Of a stretch of 64,000 bases of DNA, positions 46,494 to 56,016 are shown in pieces. Below the pieces are notes generated by a model. The model saw only the letters and a program-made list of their open reading frames with translations, was not told the DNA's origin and did no database searches. The position numbers and the translations under genes are program-made. Source of the stretch: an uncultured Paracoccaceae bacterium (GTDB lineage Bacteria; Pseudomonadota; Alphaproteobacteria; Rhodobacterales; Rhodobacteraceae); NCBI GenBank assembly GCA_937864535.1, contig CALMJS010000032.1:62001-126000 (forward strand), read 5' to 3'. Position 1 is the first letter of the stretch; each line of letters starts with the position of its first letter.

Positions 46494-47177
46494 CTAGCGT
46501 CCCGCCGCGCGGTTCAACGCGTCAATGTCGTAGACCGTGCTGACCCACTCGCGCATCCGAATGCCGGTGGCGCGATGCGCCGCGAAATAGGCATCCAGAA
46601 AATCGTCCAGAATCCCGGTGCGGGACCGGCGCATGTGCAGGTATTTGAAACTCAGCTGCTTGCGCGCCTCGGCTTCGCTCGCGCCGGCATAGTCGAACGC
46701 ATAGATCGCCGCGGCCAGACCGGTGCGGTCAGCGCCGGATTTACAGTGGATCAAAAACGGCTTGGGCAGCGTGTCAAAGGCATCCAGCAGATCGAGAATC
46801 CGATAGTCCTCGGGCGCGTGCCGTGCCGTCATCCCGACAGTCCGCGTGACCAGCCCAGCGCGGGTAGCAGCCTCTTCTGACAACAGCGATGTCGGGATAT
46901 TCACGCCGCCGCGCAAATTCAGCACAGACTTGCCGCCCATCGCCTTGAATTCGCTGATACGCTTGGGGCTGGGGTGGTTCGACCGATAGACCCCCGGGGC
47001 AACCATGTCGAAATTGGTCCAGAACCGGCGCAGGAAACCGTGATCGATCCACTTGGCATAGTAGATCGCTCGCGCGCGGTCAGCCTCGGTCACGATGGGC
47101 TTTTCATAGGACCGATGCATCCTATGTTCCCAGTCTTTGACCCGATTGACCCACTGTTTGAGCATTCTGTCCCTCAT
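46494..47177 (-). CDS. dual-specificity / tyrosine phosphatase family protein
   Basis: 227 residues containing the CX5R signature LIHCKSGADRTGLAAAIYAF and an upstream RSNHPSPKRISEFKAMGGKSVLNLRG typical of bacterial DSP-like phosphatases. Could act on protein phosphotyrosine or a phosphosugar/lipid. Starts at 47177 (AGGAAC upstream) or at 47165 (GAGG upstream) are both plausible. Divergent from neuB across 117 bp, which hints at a link to surface polysaccharide control. Confidence 0.82.
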   Translation of the reverse strand: MRDRMLKQWVNRVKDWEHRMHRSYEKPIVTEADRARAIYYAKWIDHGFLRRFWTNFDMVAPGVYRSNHPSPKRISEFKAMGGKSVLNLRGGVNIPTSLLSEEAATRAGLVTRTVGMTARHAPEDYRILDLLDAFDTLPKPFLIHCKSGADRTGLAAAIYAFDYAGASEAEARKQLSFKYLHMRRSRTGILDDFLDAYFAAHRATGIRMREWVSTVYDIDALNRAAGR

Positions 47178-47294
47178 CTGTTCCTGCCATGTGCGGCATG
47201 ACGCGGCAGATTGCAACCTTTCGCCCGCAGTTCGCAATTGAAGGACGCAGCGTTCCGCCATAGTCATGGGGGCAACCAAGACAGGAGAAATCCC

Positions 47295-48329
47295 ATGGAA
47301 ATCGACATTGCCGGCCGCAAGATCGGCCCCGCGCATCCCCCGCTGGTCATTGCGGAAATCGGCATCAACCACGGCGGCGACCTCAGTGTCGCCAAGGAGA
47401 TGGTCCGCCTCGCGGCCGGGGCCGGATGCGAGATGATCAAGCACCAGACCCATATCATCGAAGACGAAATGACCGACGAGGCCAAGTCGATCTTTCCGCC
47501 CAACGCGGAGGTGTCGATCTGGCACGTGATGGAACGCTGCGCCCTGTCGCGGGACGAAGAAGCCGAACTCAAGCGCTATACCGAAGAACTGGGGATGATC
47601 TGGATCTCCACCCCCTTCAGCCGCGCCGCCGCCGATTTCCTAGAGGAACTGGACGTGCCGGCCTACAAAATCGGCTCGGGCGAGGCGGATAACCTGCCGC
47701 TGATCCGCCATATCGCGAAAAAGGGCAAACCGGTAATTTTCTCGACCGGGATGCAGACCATCGACACTATCCGCGCCTCGGTTCAGATCCTCGAGGATGC
47801 CGGGGTGCCCTATGCCCTGCTCGAATGTACGAACCTCTATCCCTCGCCCGCTGAAATCGTTTCGCTGCGCGGGGTGACCGACCTGAAAAATGCCTTCCCC
47901 AAGGCTGTGGTCGGGTTTTCGGACCATTCGATCGGGCCGGAAATGGCGCTGGCCGCGGTTGCGCTGGGTGCGTGCATTCTAGAACGTCATTACACCGACA
48001 CCCGCTACCGCAAGGGGCCGGATATCATCAACTCGATGGACCCGGCGGAACTGCGGTTTCTGATCGACCGGTCCAAGGAAATCTGGGTCGCCGCCAACAA
48101 CCCCAAACAGCGGACCGAGGCCGAAGAACCCGTCTACGCCTTTGCCCGCGCCAGCGTGGTGGCGGATCGTGATCTGCCCGCCGGACATGTGATCACCGAA
48201 TCCGACATCTGGGCGCGTCGTCCCGGCTCGGGCGAGATTCCCGGCTACGAGTTCGACAAGGTCGTCGGCAAAACCCTGACCCGCGCCGTCACCCGCAACA
48301 CCCAACTGAAATGGGCGGATCTGGCGTGA
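47295..48329 (+). CDS. neuB: N-acetylneuraminate / nonulosonate synthase
   Basis: Condenses a six-carbon N-acyl sugar with PEP to a nine-carbon sialic-type acid. 344 residues: TIM barrel with IAEIGINHGGDLSVAKEM, KHQTHIIEDEMT, STPFSRAAADFLEELDVPAYKIGSGE and SDHSIGPEMALAAVALGA, then a C-terminal antifreeze-like SAF domain (about 285-344, ADRDLPAGHVITESDI...GKTL). An AGGAGA site precedes the ATG at 47295. Whether the product is Neu5Ac or a legionaminic/pseudaminic-type sugar cannot be told from sequence alone. Confidence 0.93.
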   Translation: MEIDIAGRKIGPAHPPLVIAEIGINHGGDLSVAKEMVRLAAGAGCEMIKHQTHIIEDEMTDEAKSIFPPNAEVSIWHVMERCALSRDEEAELKRYTEELGMIWISTPFSRAAADFLEELDVPAYKIGSGEADNLPLIRHIAKKGKPVIFSTGMQTIDTIRASVQILEDAGVPYALLECTNLYPSPAEIVSLRGVTDLKNAFPKAVVGFSDHSIGPEMALAAVALGACILERHYTDTRYRKGPDIINSMDPAELRFLIDRSKEIWVAANNPKQRTEAEEPVYAFARASVVADRDLPAGHVITESDIWARRPGSGEIPGYEFDKVVGKTLTRAVTRNTQLKWADLA

Positions 48330-49090
48330 CGCTCGCCCAGCCCGTTCCGGTTTTCGTGATTTCTCTGGCGCGTGCGACCGAACGGCGGGCGCAGGTCGCG
48401 CAGGAGTTTGCGAAAATCGGGATGGGCTACGCGATTTTCGACGGCGTGGATGGCCGCGCCGACGAACAGCGCCTGTTATTGCAGAGCGATTTGCCTGCAT
48501 GGGACCGGAATATGGGCGGGCCGATTTCGGCGGGCCACATGGGCTGTTATGCGTCGCATGTCGATCTCTGGGCGCAGATCGCCAATGGCCCCGATGAGAT
48601 TGTCCTGATCTGCGAAGACGATGTGACCTTTGACGCCGCGTTTCCAGCAGCCTTGCAAACGGCGCTGGACCTGCGCGATCAATGGGACATCGTGCGGTTT
48701 TCCTGCATCCGCGCCAAGGGTGCCATCGCCCAAGCGCAGCAGGACGGGTTTACCCTCAATGCCTATTGGGGGCCGTTTACCGGCAACGGATGCTATCTGA
48801 TCCACCGGGCGACGGCGGCGAAACTGGCGGCGCGGTTCTATCCGATCCGCCGGGCGCATGACCACGAACTGAACCGGTTTTTCGTCTATGATATCCGGCT
48901 CATGGGATTGACGCCCTTCACCGCCCCGCCGCGCGACAGCGGCCAGAGCTTTATCACCGGCACCCAAATGGCCGAGGCGCGCAAATATCCCAAATGGCGC
49001 CGCCTGCCCTATTACGGACAAAAGGCGGCGAATTATCTCCGCCGCCTGATATGGATGGGCCGTCGCGGCCTGTTACGCCGGAAGGTCTGA
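48326..49090 (+). CDS. glycosyltransferase family 25 (LPS-type)
   Basis: 254 residues with the GT25 beginning VFVISLARATERRAQVAQEFA, FDGVDGR, GHMGCYASHVDLW and the DxD-like ICEDDVTFDAAF. Probably adds a hexose to lipopolysaccharide or another surface glycan. The GTG at 48326 overlaps the neuB TGA (GTGA) and is the preferred start; an ATG at 48311 is also possible. The 3' end overlaps the convergent next gene by 18 nt. Confidence 0.88.
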   Translation: MTLAQPVPVFVISLARATERRAQVAQEFAKIGMGYAIFDGVDGRADEQRLLLQSDLPAWDRNMGGPISAGHMGCYASHVDLWAQIANGPDEIVLICEDDVTFDAAFPAALQTALDLRDQWDIVRFSCIRAKGAIAQAQQDGFTLNAYWGPFTGNGCYLIHRATAAKLAARFYPIRRAHDHELNRFFVYDIRLMGLTPFTAPPRDSGQSFITGTQMAEARKYPKWRRLPYYGQKAANYLRRLIWMGRRGLLRRKV

Positions 49091-49936
49091 TTTGGCCGGA
49101 GCGCGATCCGCCGCCTCGGTCCCGCCCCAGATACCGCAGGTCCGGCGGAAATAGTCGATACAGGCACGGTTGGCGGCGATACGGTTGTGGCCCTGATAGA
49201 CGAAATTGCGCAGGGCCGCCTCTTTGACCTCGTTGGAATTGCCCTTGGAGCGGACCTTATCCTTGGCATTCAGCCAAATCGGCACGCCGAGCCGTTCGAC
49301 ACAGCCAGACAGCCAGACATCATCGACCGTCCACAGAACATCGGGAATGTCATAGGCGGCATCATCAAAGAATTCAGGACGCACCAGAACCCCGCCCCAG
49401 CCCTCCAGGATATCCACATAACCCGAGGACACCGTCTTGGACGGTTTCCACATCCCCAAGCTCAGGGCGCGGCGCGTGCGGTACCATAGGTCCTTTTTGC
49501 GGAAAGCGGGTTTGGGATCACGGGCGTTTTGCCAGCCATCGTCAGCGTAGTAGGGCATCGACAGCCAACCGCCCTCTTCGCAAATCACATGGCCCGGCTT
49601 TTCTGTTGCGGCATCGACAAAACGCTGCGCCCAGTCGCGGTCATAGACCTTGTCATCGTCACAGAACAAAATCTTCACGTCTTGCCCGCGATATTCCAGC
49701 GCGGCAGGCAGAACTTTGGTCGCCGGTCCCAGATCCTGCTCGATGATCCGCAGGTTCACGCCTTCGGGCAGTTTCGGCAGATCAGCCGGATCATAGGCAA
49801 AGCGGCGATAGGATTTCGGGATATAGAGGTTGATCGACTCTATTGCTGCGCTTTGGTCCAGCAGCGTTTTCAGGTTTTCGCCAATATAGGGAAACCGGGG
49901 CGGTACTGTCGTCACCGACAAAATCAAACGGGTCAA
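49073..49936 (-). CDS. glycosyltransferase-like protein
   Basis: 287 residues with the start LILSVTTVPPRFPYIGENLKTLL, a DDD acidic triad in KILFCDDDKVYDRDWAQRF, and VDDVWLSGCVERLGVPIWL near the C-terminus, as in GT-A enzymes. No signal peptide. The frame opens with TTG codons; TTG 49936 is chosen because AAAGGA lies 7 nt upstream, while TTG 49942 is only 1 nt from it. Follows the next gene by 15 nt on the same strand, so probably one operon. Confidence 0.8.
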   Translation of the reverse strand: MTRLILSVTTVPPRFPYIGENLKTLLDQSAAIESINLYIPKSYRRFAYDPADLPKLPEGVNLRIIEQDLGPATKVLPAALEYRGQDVKILFCDDDKVYDRDWAQRFVDAATEKPGHVICEEGGWLSMPYYADDGWQNARDPKPAFRKKDLWYRTRRALSLGMWKPSKTVSSGYVDILEGWGGVLVRPEFFDDAAYDIPDVLWTVDDVWLSGCVERLGVPIWLNAKDKVRSKGNSNEVKEAALRNFVYQGHNRIAANRACIDYFRRTCGIWGGTEAADRAPAKSDLPA

Positions 49937-49951
49937 AACCAAGTCCTTTCG

Positions 49952-50710
49952 TTAAATCATCCCGCCATGGCGGGTCCAATACTCGGCCATCCACGGCACT
50001 TGCCCGCGGCCATAATGCGGAAAACGGTCCCAATTGCCTGCAGGCGGCCGGATCAGGTCGATGGGGCGGGGTTTACCGTGGAAGCACAACACCCGAACCG
50101 ATGCGGACGGCGCGGCAGGGTGCAGGAAGCGATCCAGCCCCAGCGGACGGCGCAGATGGTATTTATAGCTCTGGATCCACGCCTGCGGCCAATAACTGAT
50201 CGCGCCAGCCTCGCCATGGATGAAATCCTGTTCGATATCGTATTTGGCGATCAAGCCATCACGATCAGACTGCAGGCGATCAACCAGATAGCCCATCTGC
50301 CCCAGATCAAAGGCAAAGATCGAGCTCATGCTGCGCGGGGCTGCATTTTTATACCGCCACGGCGCGGAATCGAGCATCACCAGACCCTCGCCGTAGGTGA
50401 AAAACTCGTCCATCGCGCCCCAGATCACCATATCGAGATCGATGAACAGCGCGCGCCCGGTCAACCCGTGCAGATCATGCGAAAACAGTGACAGTTTCGG
50501 CCATGCGCCGTGATACCAATGGGCGTGTTCCAGCCCGATGTCGGGGATCGCCATCGCCTCGACCTCTGGCAGCAATCCGCTGGCATCATCGGTCAGGCAG
50601 ACAAAGCGGAACGGCCCGGTCAGATTGGCCCGCACAGCACGATAGAGCACATTGACGTACTCGGCCCCATAGAGGGTACCCCATTTCATACAAAGAACGA
50701 CGCGGTCCAT
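49952..50710 (-). CDS. putative glycosyltransferase (GT-A, GT8-like)
   Basis: 252 residues. N-terminal VVLCMKWGTLYGAEYVNVLYRAV, then FVCLTDDASGLLPEVEA and the DxD motif ALFIDLDMVIWG, and a conserved YWPQAWIQSYKYH region. The layout fits a nucleotide-sugar transferase, but I cannot name the family securely. The start at MDRVVLCMKWG (50710) is favoured over an ATG 12 nt upstream. Divergent from neuC. Confidence 0.75.
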   Translation of the reverse strand: MDRVVLCMKWGTLYGAEYVNVLYRAVRANLTGPFRFVCLTDDASGLLPEVEAMAIPDIGLEHAHWYHGAWPKLSLFSHDLHGLTGRALFIDLDMVIWGAMDEFFTYGEGLVMLDSAPWRYKNAAPRSMSSIFAFDLGQMGYLVDRLQSDRDGLIAKYDIEQDFIHGEAGAISYWPQAWIQSYKYHLRRPLGLDRFLHPAAPSASVRVLCFHGKPRPIDLIRPPAGNWDRFPHYGRGQVPWMAEYWTRHGGMI

Positions 50711-50848
50711 AGTGCCTCTCAACGCTTGGCCCTGACCTATCGCACAGGTCGCGGACTGTCTACCGACCTGACCTAAACCGCCGGACTAAACCCCGATGTC
50801 GCGCAGCTGCGACTTGCAGCCGGCAAAGACCTAAGGCTATGTGGGCGT

Positions 50849-51970
50849 ATGACCCGATCCATTCTTTTTGTCACTGGCACCCGCGCCGACTTTGGCAAGT
50901 TGGAACCTCTGGCCGTCGCAGCGCGTGACGCTGGCTTTGACGTGTCGTTCTTTGTCACCGGCATGCACATGCTGGAAGAATACGGCATGACGAAAATAGA
51001 GGTGCAGCGCGTCGCGGGCGTCAAGGTGCATGAATTCCTGAACCAGCGCCCCGGCGATCCGCAGGATATGATCCTTGCCAAAACGGTGATCGGGTTTTCC
51101 GATTTCTGCATGGAACACAAACCCGATCTGGTGGTCATCCACGGCGACCGGGTCGAGGCGCTGGCCTGCGGGCTGGTCTGCGCGACGAATTACTACCGCT
51201 CCGCCCATATCGAGGGCGGCGAGGTATCCGGCACCATCGACGAGATTTTCCGTCACTGTAATTCGAAACTGTCCACCTATCATTTTGTGTCGTCGGCAGA
51301 TGCGGCGCGGCGCGTGATGGCGCTGGGCGAACCTGAGAGCGCGATCCATGTGATCGGCTCGCCCGAACTCGATTTCCATTCCCGCCCGTCGGGGGTCAGC
51401 ATCGATCAGGTCAGGTCGCGCTACGACATTCCCTTTGACGACTACGGCATCGTGGTGTTCCACCCCGTCACGTCAGAGGCGGACAGCATGGGCGCGCAGG
51501 CGCGGGCTCTCTATGACCGGCTCATCGCCTCGGGGCGGCAGTTTGTGTTGATTGCGCCGAACAATGATCCCGGCTCTGACGGCATCCGCGCGGTGATCGA
51601 TACCCTGCCCCGTGACAGGTTCCGGGTGCTGCCGTCGATGCGATTTGCCTATTTTTCGGAACTGATGAAGAACGCCTCGGTGATGATCGGCAATTCCAGC
51701 GCTGGCGTGAGAGAGGCTCCCTATCTGGGTCTGCCCTCGCTCGACGTCGGCACACGGCAAACCAACCGGTCCAGCGCTGAGAGTATCAGTCATGTCGCCG
51801 CACAGGATGCGGCGGGGATTGATCGGTTCCTGTCCGACCATTGGGGCAAACGGTTTGACCGCGACGCCGCCTTTGGCGAGGGATGCGCGGCGGATCGGTT
51901 CGTGGAGATCCTGCGTCAGGATGGGTTCTGGACCGCCGATATGCAAAAGGCCTTTGTCGAAAGTGTCTGA
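50849..51970 (+). CDS. neuC: UDP-N-acetylglucosamine 2-epimerase (hydrolysing)
   Basis: Converts UDP-GlcNAc (or a derivative) to ManNAc-type sugar plus UDP, feeding NeuB. 373 residues with FVTGTRADFGKLEPLA, VVIHGDRVEALA, AHIEGGEVSGTIDEIFRH and a C-terminal UDP-binding NSSAGVREAPYLGLPSLDVG, all typical of the NeuC/LegG group. It overlaps the following kdtA-like gene by 8 nt. Confidence 0.93.
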   Translation: MTRSILFVTGTRADFGKLEPLAVAARDAGFDVSFFVTGMHMLEEYGMTKIEVQRVAGVKVHEFLNQRPGDPQDMILAKTVIGFSDFCMEHKPDLVVIHGDRVEALACGLVCATNYYRSAHIEGGEVSGTIDEIFRHCNSKLSTYHFVSSADAARRVMALGEPESAIHVIGSPELDFHSRPSGVSIDQVRSRYDIPFDDYGIVVFHPVTSEADSMGAQARALYDRLIASGRQFVLIAPNNDPGSDGIRAVIDTLPRDRFRVLPSMRFAYFSELMKNASVMIGNSSAGVREAPYLGLPSLDVGTRQTNRSSAESISHVAAQDAAGIDRFLSDHWGKRFDRDAAFGEGCAADRFVEILRQDGFWTADMQKAFVESV

Positions 51971-53249
51971 CGACCTGCCCCACGTTTTGCACCGTCCCCT
52001 GCCCCAACCCTTGCGCCGCTATCGCGCCGCGACCGCGCTGATCGCGCCCTTTGCGCCGATGATCCTGCGCCGCCGATTGGCCAAGGGTAAAGAGCATGCA
52101 GGCAGATGGCGGGAAAAGCTGGGCCAGCCCACCGCAGCCCGCCCCGACGGGCCTCTGGTCATGATGCACGGCGTCGGCGTGGGCGAGGTACTGGCGCTGC
52201 GCGGGCTGATCACGCTGATGCGGGCGCGGCGTCCCGATCTGTCGGTCCTCGTCACCTCCAGCGCGGCCTCGTCCGCGACGGCCTTTGATCGCAATCCGAT
52301 TGTGGGCGCGGTGCATCAGTTTCTGCCCCTAGACACCCGCGCCACCGCTGCGCCGTTCTGGGACCACTGGCAACCGGATCTGGTGATCTGGGCGGAACAG
52401 GATCTCTGGCCGGGCCTCTGCGGCGATTGCGCCGAACGCGGCATCCCGCAGGCGATGGTCAACGCGCGGATGAATGACGCGGCCTTTGCCAAACGCGCCA
52501 AGGCCGCCCGGCTCTACGCGGCGGCGCTGGGGCTGATGCAGGTCGTCGATGCACAGGACGATCAGACCGCCGCCAATCTGGGCCGCTTGGGGGCGCAGGG
52601 CGTGACCTGTTCCGGATCGCTGAAACCCTTGGCCCCGCCGCTGGCCGACTGGCCCAAAGAGGCAGACGCGCTGCACCGTCAACTCGCCGGTCGCAGGGTC
52701 TGGCTGGCAGCCTCCTCTCATCCCGCCGACGAAGCGGTCGCGCTGGCGGCCCATCGCGGTTTTCCGCCGCAGGACCGGCCGTTGTTGATCATCGCCCCCC
52801 GCCTGCCCGCCCGCGCGGCAGAGGTTTTGGACGCCTGCACCCAATCGGGACTGACCAGTGCGCTCTGGTCTACCTCGCCCACGATCACCCCGACGCTGGA
52901 CGTGCTGGTCGCCGACAGCTTTGGCCAGATGGGGCTCTGGTATCGGCTGGCAGAGGCGGCGTTGATTGGCGGCACCTTTGGCGAAGTCGAAGGCCATAAC
53001 CCGTGGGAGGCCGCCCGCCTCGGATGCTGTGTCCTGCACGGCCCACGGACCGCGAACTTTGCCGCGGACTATGACAGCCTCAGCCAACAGGGCGGCGCGA
53101 TTGCCGTCACCTCTGCCGAAGATATCCTAACCGCCCTGCACCCGGTCACGCTCGCGACGGCGCGCAGCGCGGCGCAACTGGTCCTGAGGGAACAAGGCGG
53201 GCGCAAGGCCGAACTGGTCAACCGTCTCTTGGGCTTGGTGCCCGCATGA
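51963..53249 (+). CDS. GT30 Kdo-transferase-like protein, paralogue 1
   Basis: 428 residues of the KdtA/WaaA family. The catalytic-type glutamate lies in MMHGVGVGEVLALRGL, followed by SSAASSATAF, IWAEQDLWPGLCGDCAERGIPQAMVNARM and DSFGQMGLWYRLAEAALIGGTFGEVEGHNPWEAARLG, close to the family's canonical GGHNPLE loop. The start is GTG 51963, just before the neuC stop; no ATG or TTG suits. Ends in a 4-nt ATGA overlap with the second paralogue. Donor is Kdo in known members; here it could be a nonulosonate. Confidence 0.82.
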   Translation: MSDDLPHVLHRPLPQPLRRYRAATALIAPFAPMILRRRLAKGKEHAGRWREKLGQPTAARPDGPLVMMHGVGVGEVLALRGLITLMRARRPDLSVLVTSSAASSATAFDRNPIVGAVHQFLPLDTRATAAPFWDHWQPDLVIWAEQDLWPGLCGDCAERGIPQAMVNARMNDAAFAKRAKAARLYAAALGLMQVVDAQDDQTAANLGRLGAQGVTCSGSLKPLAPPLADWPKEADALHRQLAGRRVWLAASSHPADEAVALAAHRGFPPQDRPLLIIAPRLPARAAEVLDACTQSGLTSALWSTSPTITPTLDVLVADSFGQMGLWYRLAEAALIGGTFGEVEGHNPWEAARLGCCVLHGPRTANFAADYDSLSQQGGAIAVTSAEDILTALHPVTLATARSAAQLVLREQGGRKAELVNRLLGLVPA

Positions 53250-54538
53250 GCGCAGGTTTTCCCACTCCGCGTCTGCGCCGTATGCTGATGCTCTATCGGT
53301 TGGCGTGGATCCTTGGTCTGCCGCTGATCTGGGTCTATCTGCGCCGCCGCGCGACGAAAGACCCGCTCTACGGCCAGCACTTGCGCGAACGGTTTGGACG
53401 GCATCAACCGATGCCGGGCGCTGTCTGGGTGCATGCAGTATCGTTGGGCGAGTTGCGCAGCGCGGTTCCGCTGATCCGCGCGCTGTTGTCGCGCGGCGAA
53501 CGGGTCGTGACCACCCATTTCACTCCTGCCGGACGGCGCGAGGCCGAAAAGGTCTTTGCCGATGAAATCGCCGCAGGCCGCCTGCGCCCGGTCTGGGTGC
53601 CGTTCGAATATCGCTGGACCTTTGCCAATTTCTTCCGCGCGTTCCGACCGAAATACGGGTTGGTGATGGAGGTGGAAATCTGGCCGGTGATGATCGTGGA
53701 ATCGCGACGTGCCGGTGTGCCGCTATTCATGTGCAACGCCCAGTACCCGTCCAAGAGCTACGACAGGGACCGGCAAAAGGCCCCCGCCCGCGCCGATCTG
53801 ATGCGCGGGTTCGCCGGGGCGCTGGTGAAATCGGACCTGCAACGCGACCGCTTTGCCAGCGTGGGCGTCGCCCCGATCGAGGTGACGGGCGAATTGCGGT
53901 TTGACCAGCCGATCCCGCCGCATCTGACCGCCGCCGGAATCGCCGCCCGCGACTGGATCGCGCCACATCGGCCCGTTATCACGCTGGCCAGCGTCGTGGA
54001 GGGCGAGGATGAGACCTATATCGCCGCGATCAAGGCCGATCAGGGACGTAGCCTGTTCATCTATGTGCCCCGCGCGCCCGAACGGTTCAGCGACACCACG
54101 CAGATGCTGCGGAGCGCCGGGCTCCGCGTCGCCGAGAGGACCGAAGTTTTCGATGCTGATTTGATGCCGCAGGGCGCAGCGCCCGATATCGATGTGCTGG
54201 TTGGCAATTCCATGGGCGAGATGTATTTCTACCTCTCGCTGGCGGATCGGGCGATTGTGGGGGGCGGGTTCACCCCGCACGGGGCGCATAACGTGATCGA
54301 ACCGCTGGCCCTGAAAAAGCCGGTGATCGTCGGGCCCGAAATTCACACCATCGAGTATCCCGCGGTCGAGGCTATCGCAGCCGGGGTTTGCACCCATGTC
54401 ACATCGCTGGCAGAGCTATCAGAGGCGATCAGGGCCGACGTCACCGCCAGCCCCGAGCAAATCGATGCCTTTTTCCACGCGCATGCCGGTGCGGTTCACC
54501 GCACGCTGGACGCGATAGACCGGCTCACCACGCGCTAA
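53246..54538 (+). CDS. GT30 Kdo-transferase-like protein, paralogue 2
   Basis: 430 residues: N-terminal membrane anchor (MLYRLAWILGLPLIWVYL), catalytic-type glutamate in VHAVSLGELRSAVPLI, TTHFTPAGRREAEKVF, MEVEIWPVMIVESRRAGVPLFMCNAQYPSKS and GNSMGEMYFYLSLADRAIVGGGFTPHGAHNVIEPLALKK. The GAHNVIE loop departs from the canonical GGHNPLE, unlike paralogue 1, so the two have diverged in the sugar-binding half. Its 3' end overlaps the convergent SDR gene by 14 nt. Confidence 0.85.
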   Translation: MSAGFPTPRLRRMLMLYRLAWILGLPLIWVYLRRRATKDPLYGQHLRERFGRHQPMPGAVWVHAVSLGELRSAVPLIRALLSRGERVVTTHFTPAGRREAEKVFADEIAAGRLRPVWVPFEYRWTFANFFRAFRPKYGLVMEVEIWPVMIVESRRAGVPLFMCNAQYPSKSYDRDRQKAPARADLMRGFAGALVKSDLQRDRFASVGVAPIEVTGELRFDQPIPPHLTAAGIAARDWIAPHRPVITLASVVEGEDETYIAAIKADQGRSLFIYVPRAPERFSDTTQMLRSAGLRVAERTEVFDADLMPQGAAPDIDVLVGNSMGEMYFYLSLADRAIVGGGFTPHGAHNVIEPLALKKPVIVGPEIHTIEYPAVEAIAAGVCTHVTSLAELSEAIRADVTASPEQIDAFFHAHAGAVHRTLDAIDRLTTR

Positions 54539-55316
54539 AGCCGCCGTCCACATTGACCAACTGGCCCGTCATATAGCCGGACTGGGCGCTGGCCAGAAAC
54601 AGCATGGCATCCGCGACTTCATCGGGTTTGCACATCCGGCCCAGCATGATCAATTCACCGACGCGGCGCTGGAATTCTTCGGAATGGTTGTTGAACACCG
54701 CCCCCGGCGCGATGGTGTTCACGGTGGCCTGACGCGGCGCCCAGTAGCCAGCCAGCCAGACCGTCAGGCCGTGAATCCCCGCCTTGGTCACGCCGTAGGC
54801 CGAGAAATTCTTGAACGGCATGCCGTCATAGATGGGGTGATGCGCCCCGTTCAGCGCATACATCGACGCGACGTTGACCAGTGTGCAGGGCCATTTGCCG
54901 ACGATATCGCGGTCCATCTGCCGGGCAATCATGAACGCGCCGGTCAGATTGGTGCGCAGGGTCCGTTCAAAGTCGGCCACGCTGGTATCGGCAAAATCCG
55001 GGAACGGCTTGCCCGCGCCCATCAGCAACTCTCCGGTGATGGCGGCGTTATTCAGCACCACATTGGGTTCCCAGCCGTCGGCCAGAATGCGTTTGAAAAT
55101 CGCCTCGCACTGGTCTTCGTTGCCGACATCCAGATCATAGAAACGGAAATTCTCGTTGCCGGCATGCGCCTCTTTCAGCGCCTCGGCCCGATGTCCCTCT
55201 AGGTCAGAGGCAATCACCCGCGCCCCTTCGGCCAGCATCCGGCGCACGTAGGTCGATCCCAGTACGCCCCCCGATCCGGTGATGAAAACGGTACGGCCCT
55301 TGAGTTGGTCAGCCAT
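54525..55316 (-). CDS. short-chain dehydrogenase/reductase (PtmA-like)
   Basis: 263 residues with the Rossmann glycine motif TGSGGVLGSTYV, NNAA (in VVLNNAAITGE), the catalytic S...YxxxK (NVASMYALNGAHH, SAYGVTKAGIHG) and a C-terminal VNVDGGFSAW. SDRs of this type (PtmA) neighbour neuB/neuC/neuA genes in flagellin and surface glycan clusters. The reaction is not determined. Start overlaps the neuA stop by 8 nt. Confidence 0.85.
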   Translation of the reverse strand: MADQLKGRTVFITGSGGVLGSTYVRRMLAEGARVIASDLEGHRAEALKEAHAGNENFRFYDLDVGNEDQCEAIFKRILADGWEPNVVLNNAAITGELLMGAGKPFPDFADTSVADFERTLRTNLTGAFMIARQMDRDIVGKWPCTLVNVASMYALNGAHHPIYDGMPFKNFSAYGVTKAGIHGLTVWLAGYWAPRQATVNTIAPGAVFNNHSEEFQRRVGELIMLGRMCKPDEVADAMLFLASAQSGYMTGQLVNVDGGFSAW

Positions 55317-56016
55317 TTGCGGCCTCTTTCAGTTGTTCGTTCAGCAAGAATTCCACCAGTTTGAAATCAAACGGGCTGTCGATGTCCACACAGCGTTCGG
55401 CGGGCATCAGATAGGGGATCACCCGGCCTTCAAACAGCGACTTGGCGCTGCGCAGGTAATCGGGTCGCACGACATAGGTGCTGGCGGCATGTTCATAGAC
55501 CGTCGGCGCAGCCTGACGCGCAACAACGCCGCCGGGCAGCGGTTTGGACACATGCAGCGCCCCTGTGGCATCCGGCTCTACGAGGTTGAAATAGGGGTTT
55601 TTCCGCGCCTCGCAGCAGGACATCACCATATCCGGTCGCTGCGCCTGATAGAGAGCCAAGGCATCGCCGATATCGCTCGGCAGTCGCAGCGGCGAGGTCG
55701 CGTCCAGATCGACAAAGGCCTCTACCGGCCCGATCAGCGCCTCGGAAGCGGCCAAGGCGTGTTGCCACACGCCCCATTTGCCCGCGCTATCGGTGGCCAG
55801 ATGATCGGGCCGCAGCCCGATGGCCAGCGTCCCCTTGGCCACGGCATGGTCATAGATTTCCTGATCGTCGGTTGACACGACAACAGCGTCAATCAGCGGA
55901 TGGGCCAAGAGTTGATCCAAGGACCAGTCAATCAACGGACGCCCGCAAATGGGTTTGAAGTTCTTGCGCGGGACGCCTTTGCTGCCTTTGCGCACGCCGA
56001 TATGCCCAAGGATCAT
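55309..56016 (-). CDS. neuA: acylneuraminate (nonulosonate) cytidylyltransferase
   Basis: Activates the nonulosonic acid with CTP to the CMP-sugar. 235 residues: GVRKGSKGVPRKNFKPICGRP (nucleotide loop), VVVSTDDQEIYDHA, DLDATSPLRLPSDIGDALA and the DIDSPFDFKLVE carboxyl-side motif. Short, single-domain form like PtmB/LegF. The start at 56016 has no good alternative; the open frame upstream is a shadow of the Gfo/Idh gene. Overlaps that gene by 4 nt. Confidence 0.93.
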   Translation of the reverse strand: MILGHIGVRKGSKGVPRKNFKPICGRPLIDWSLDQLLAHPLIDAVVVSTDDQEIYDHAVAKGTLAIGLRPDHLATDSAGKWGVWQHALAASEALIGPVEAFVDLDATSPLRLPSDIGDALALYQAQRPDMVMSCCEARKNPYFNLVEPDATGALHVSKPLPGGVVARQAAPTVYEHAASTYVVRPDYLRSAKSLFEGRVIPYLMPAERCVDIDSPFDFKLVEFLLNEQLKEAANG

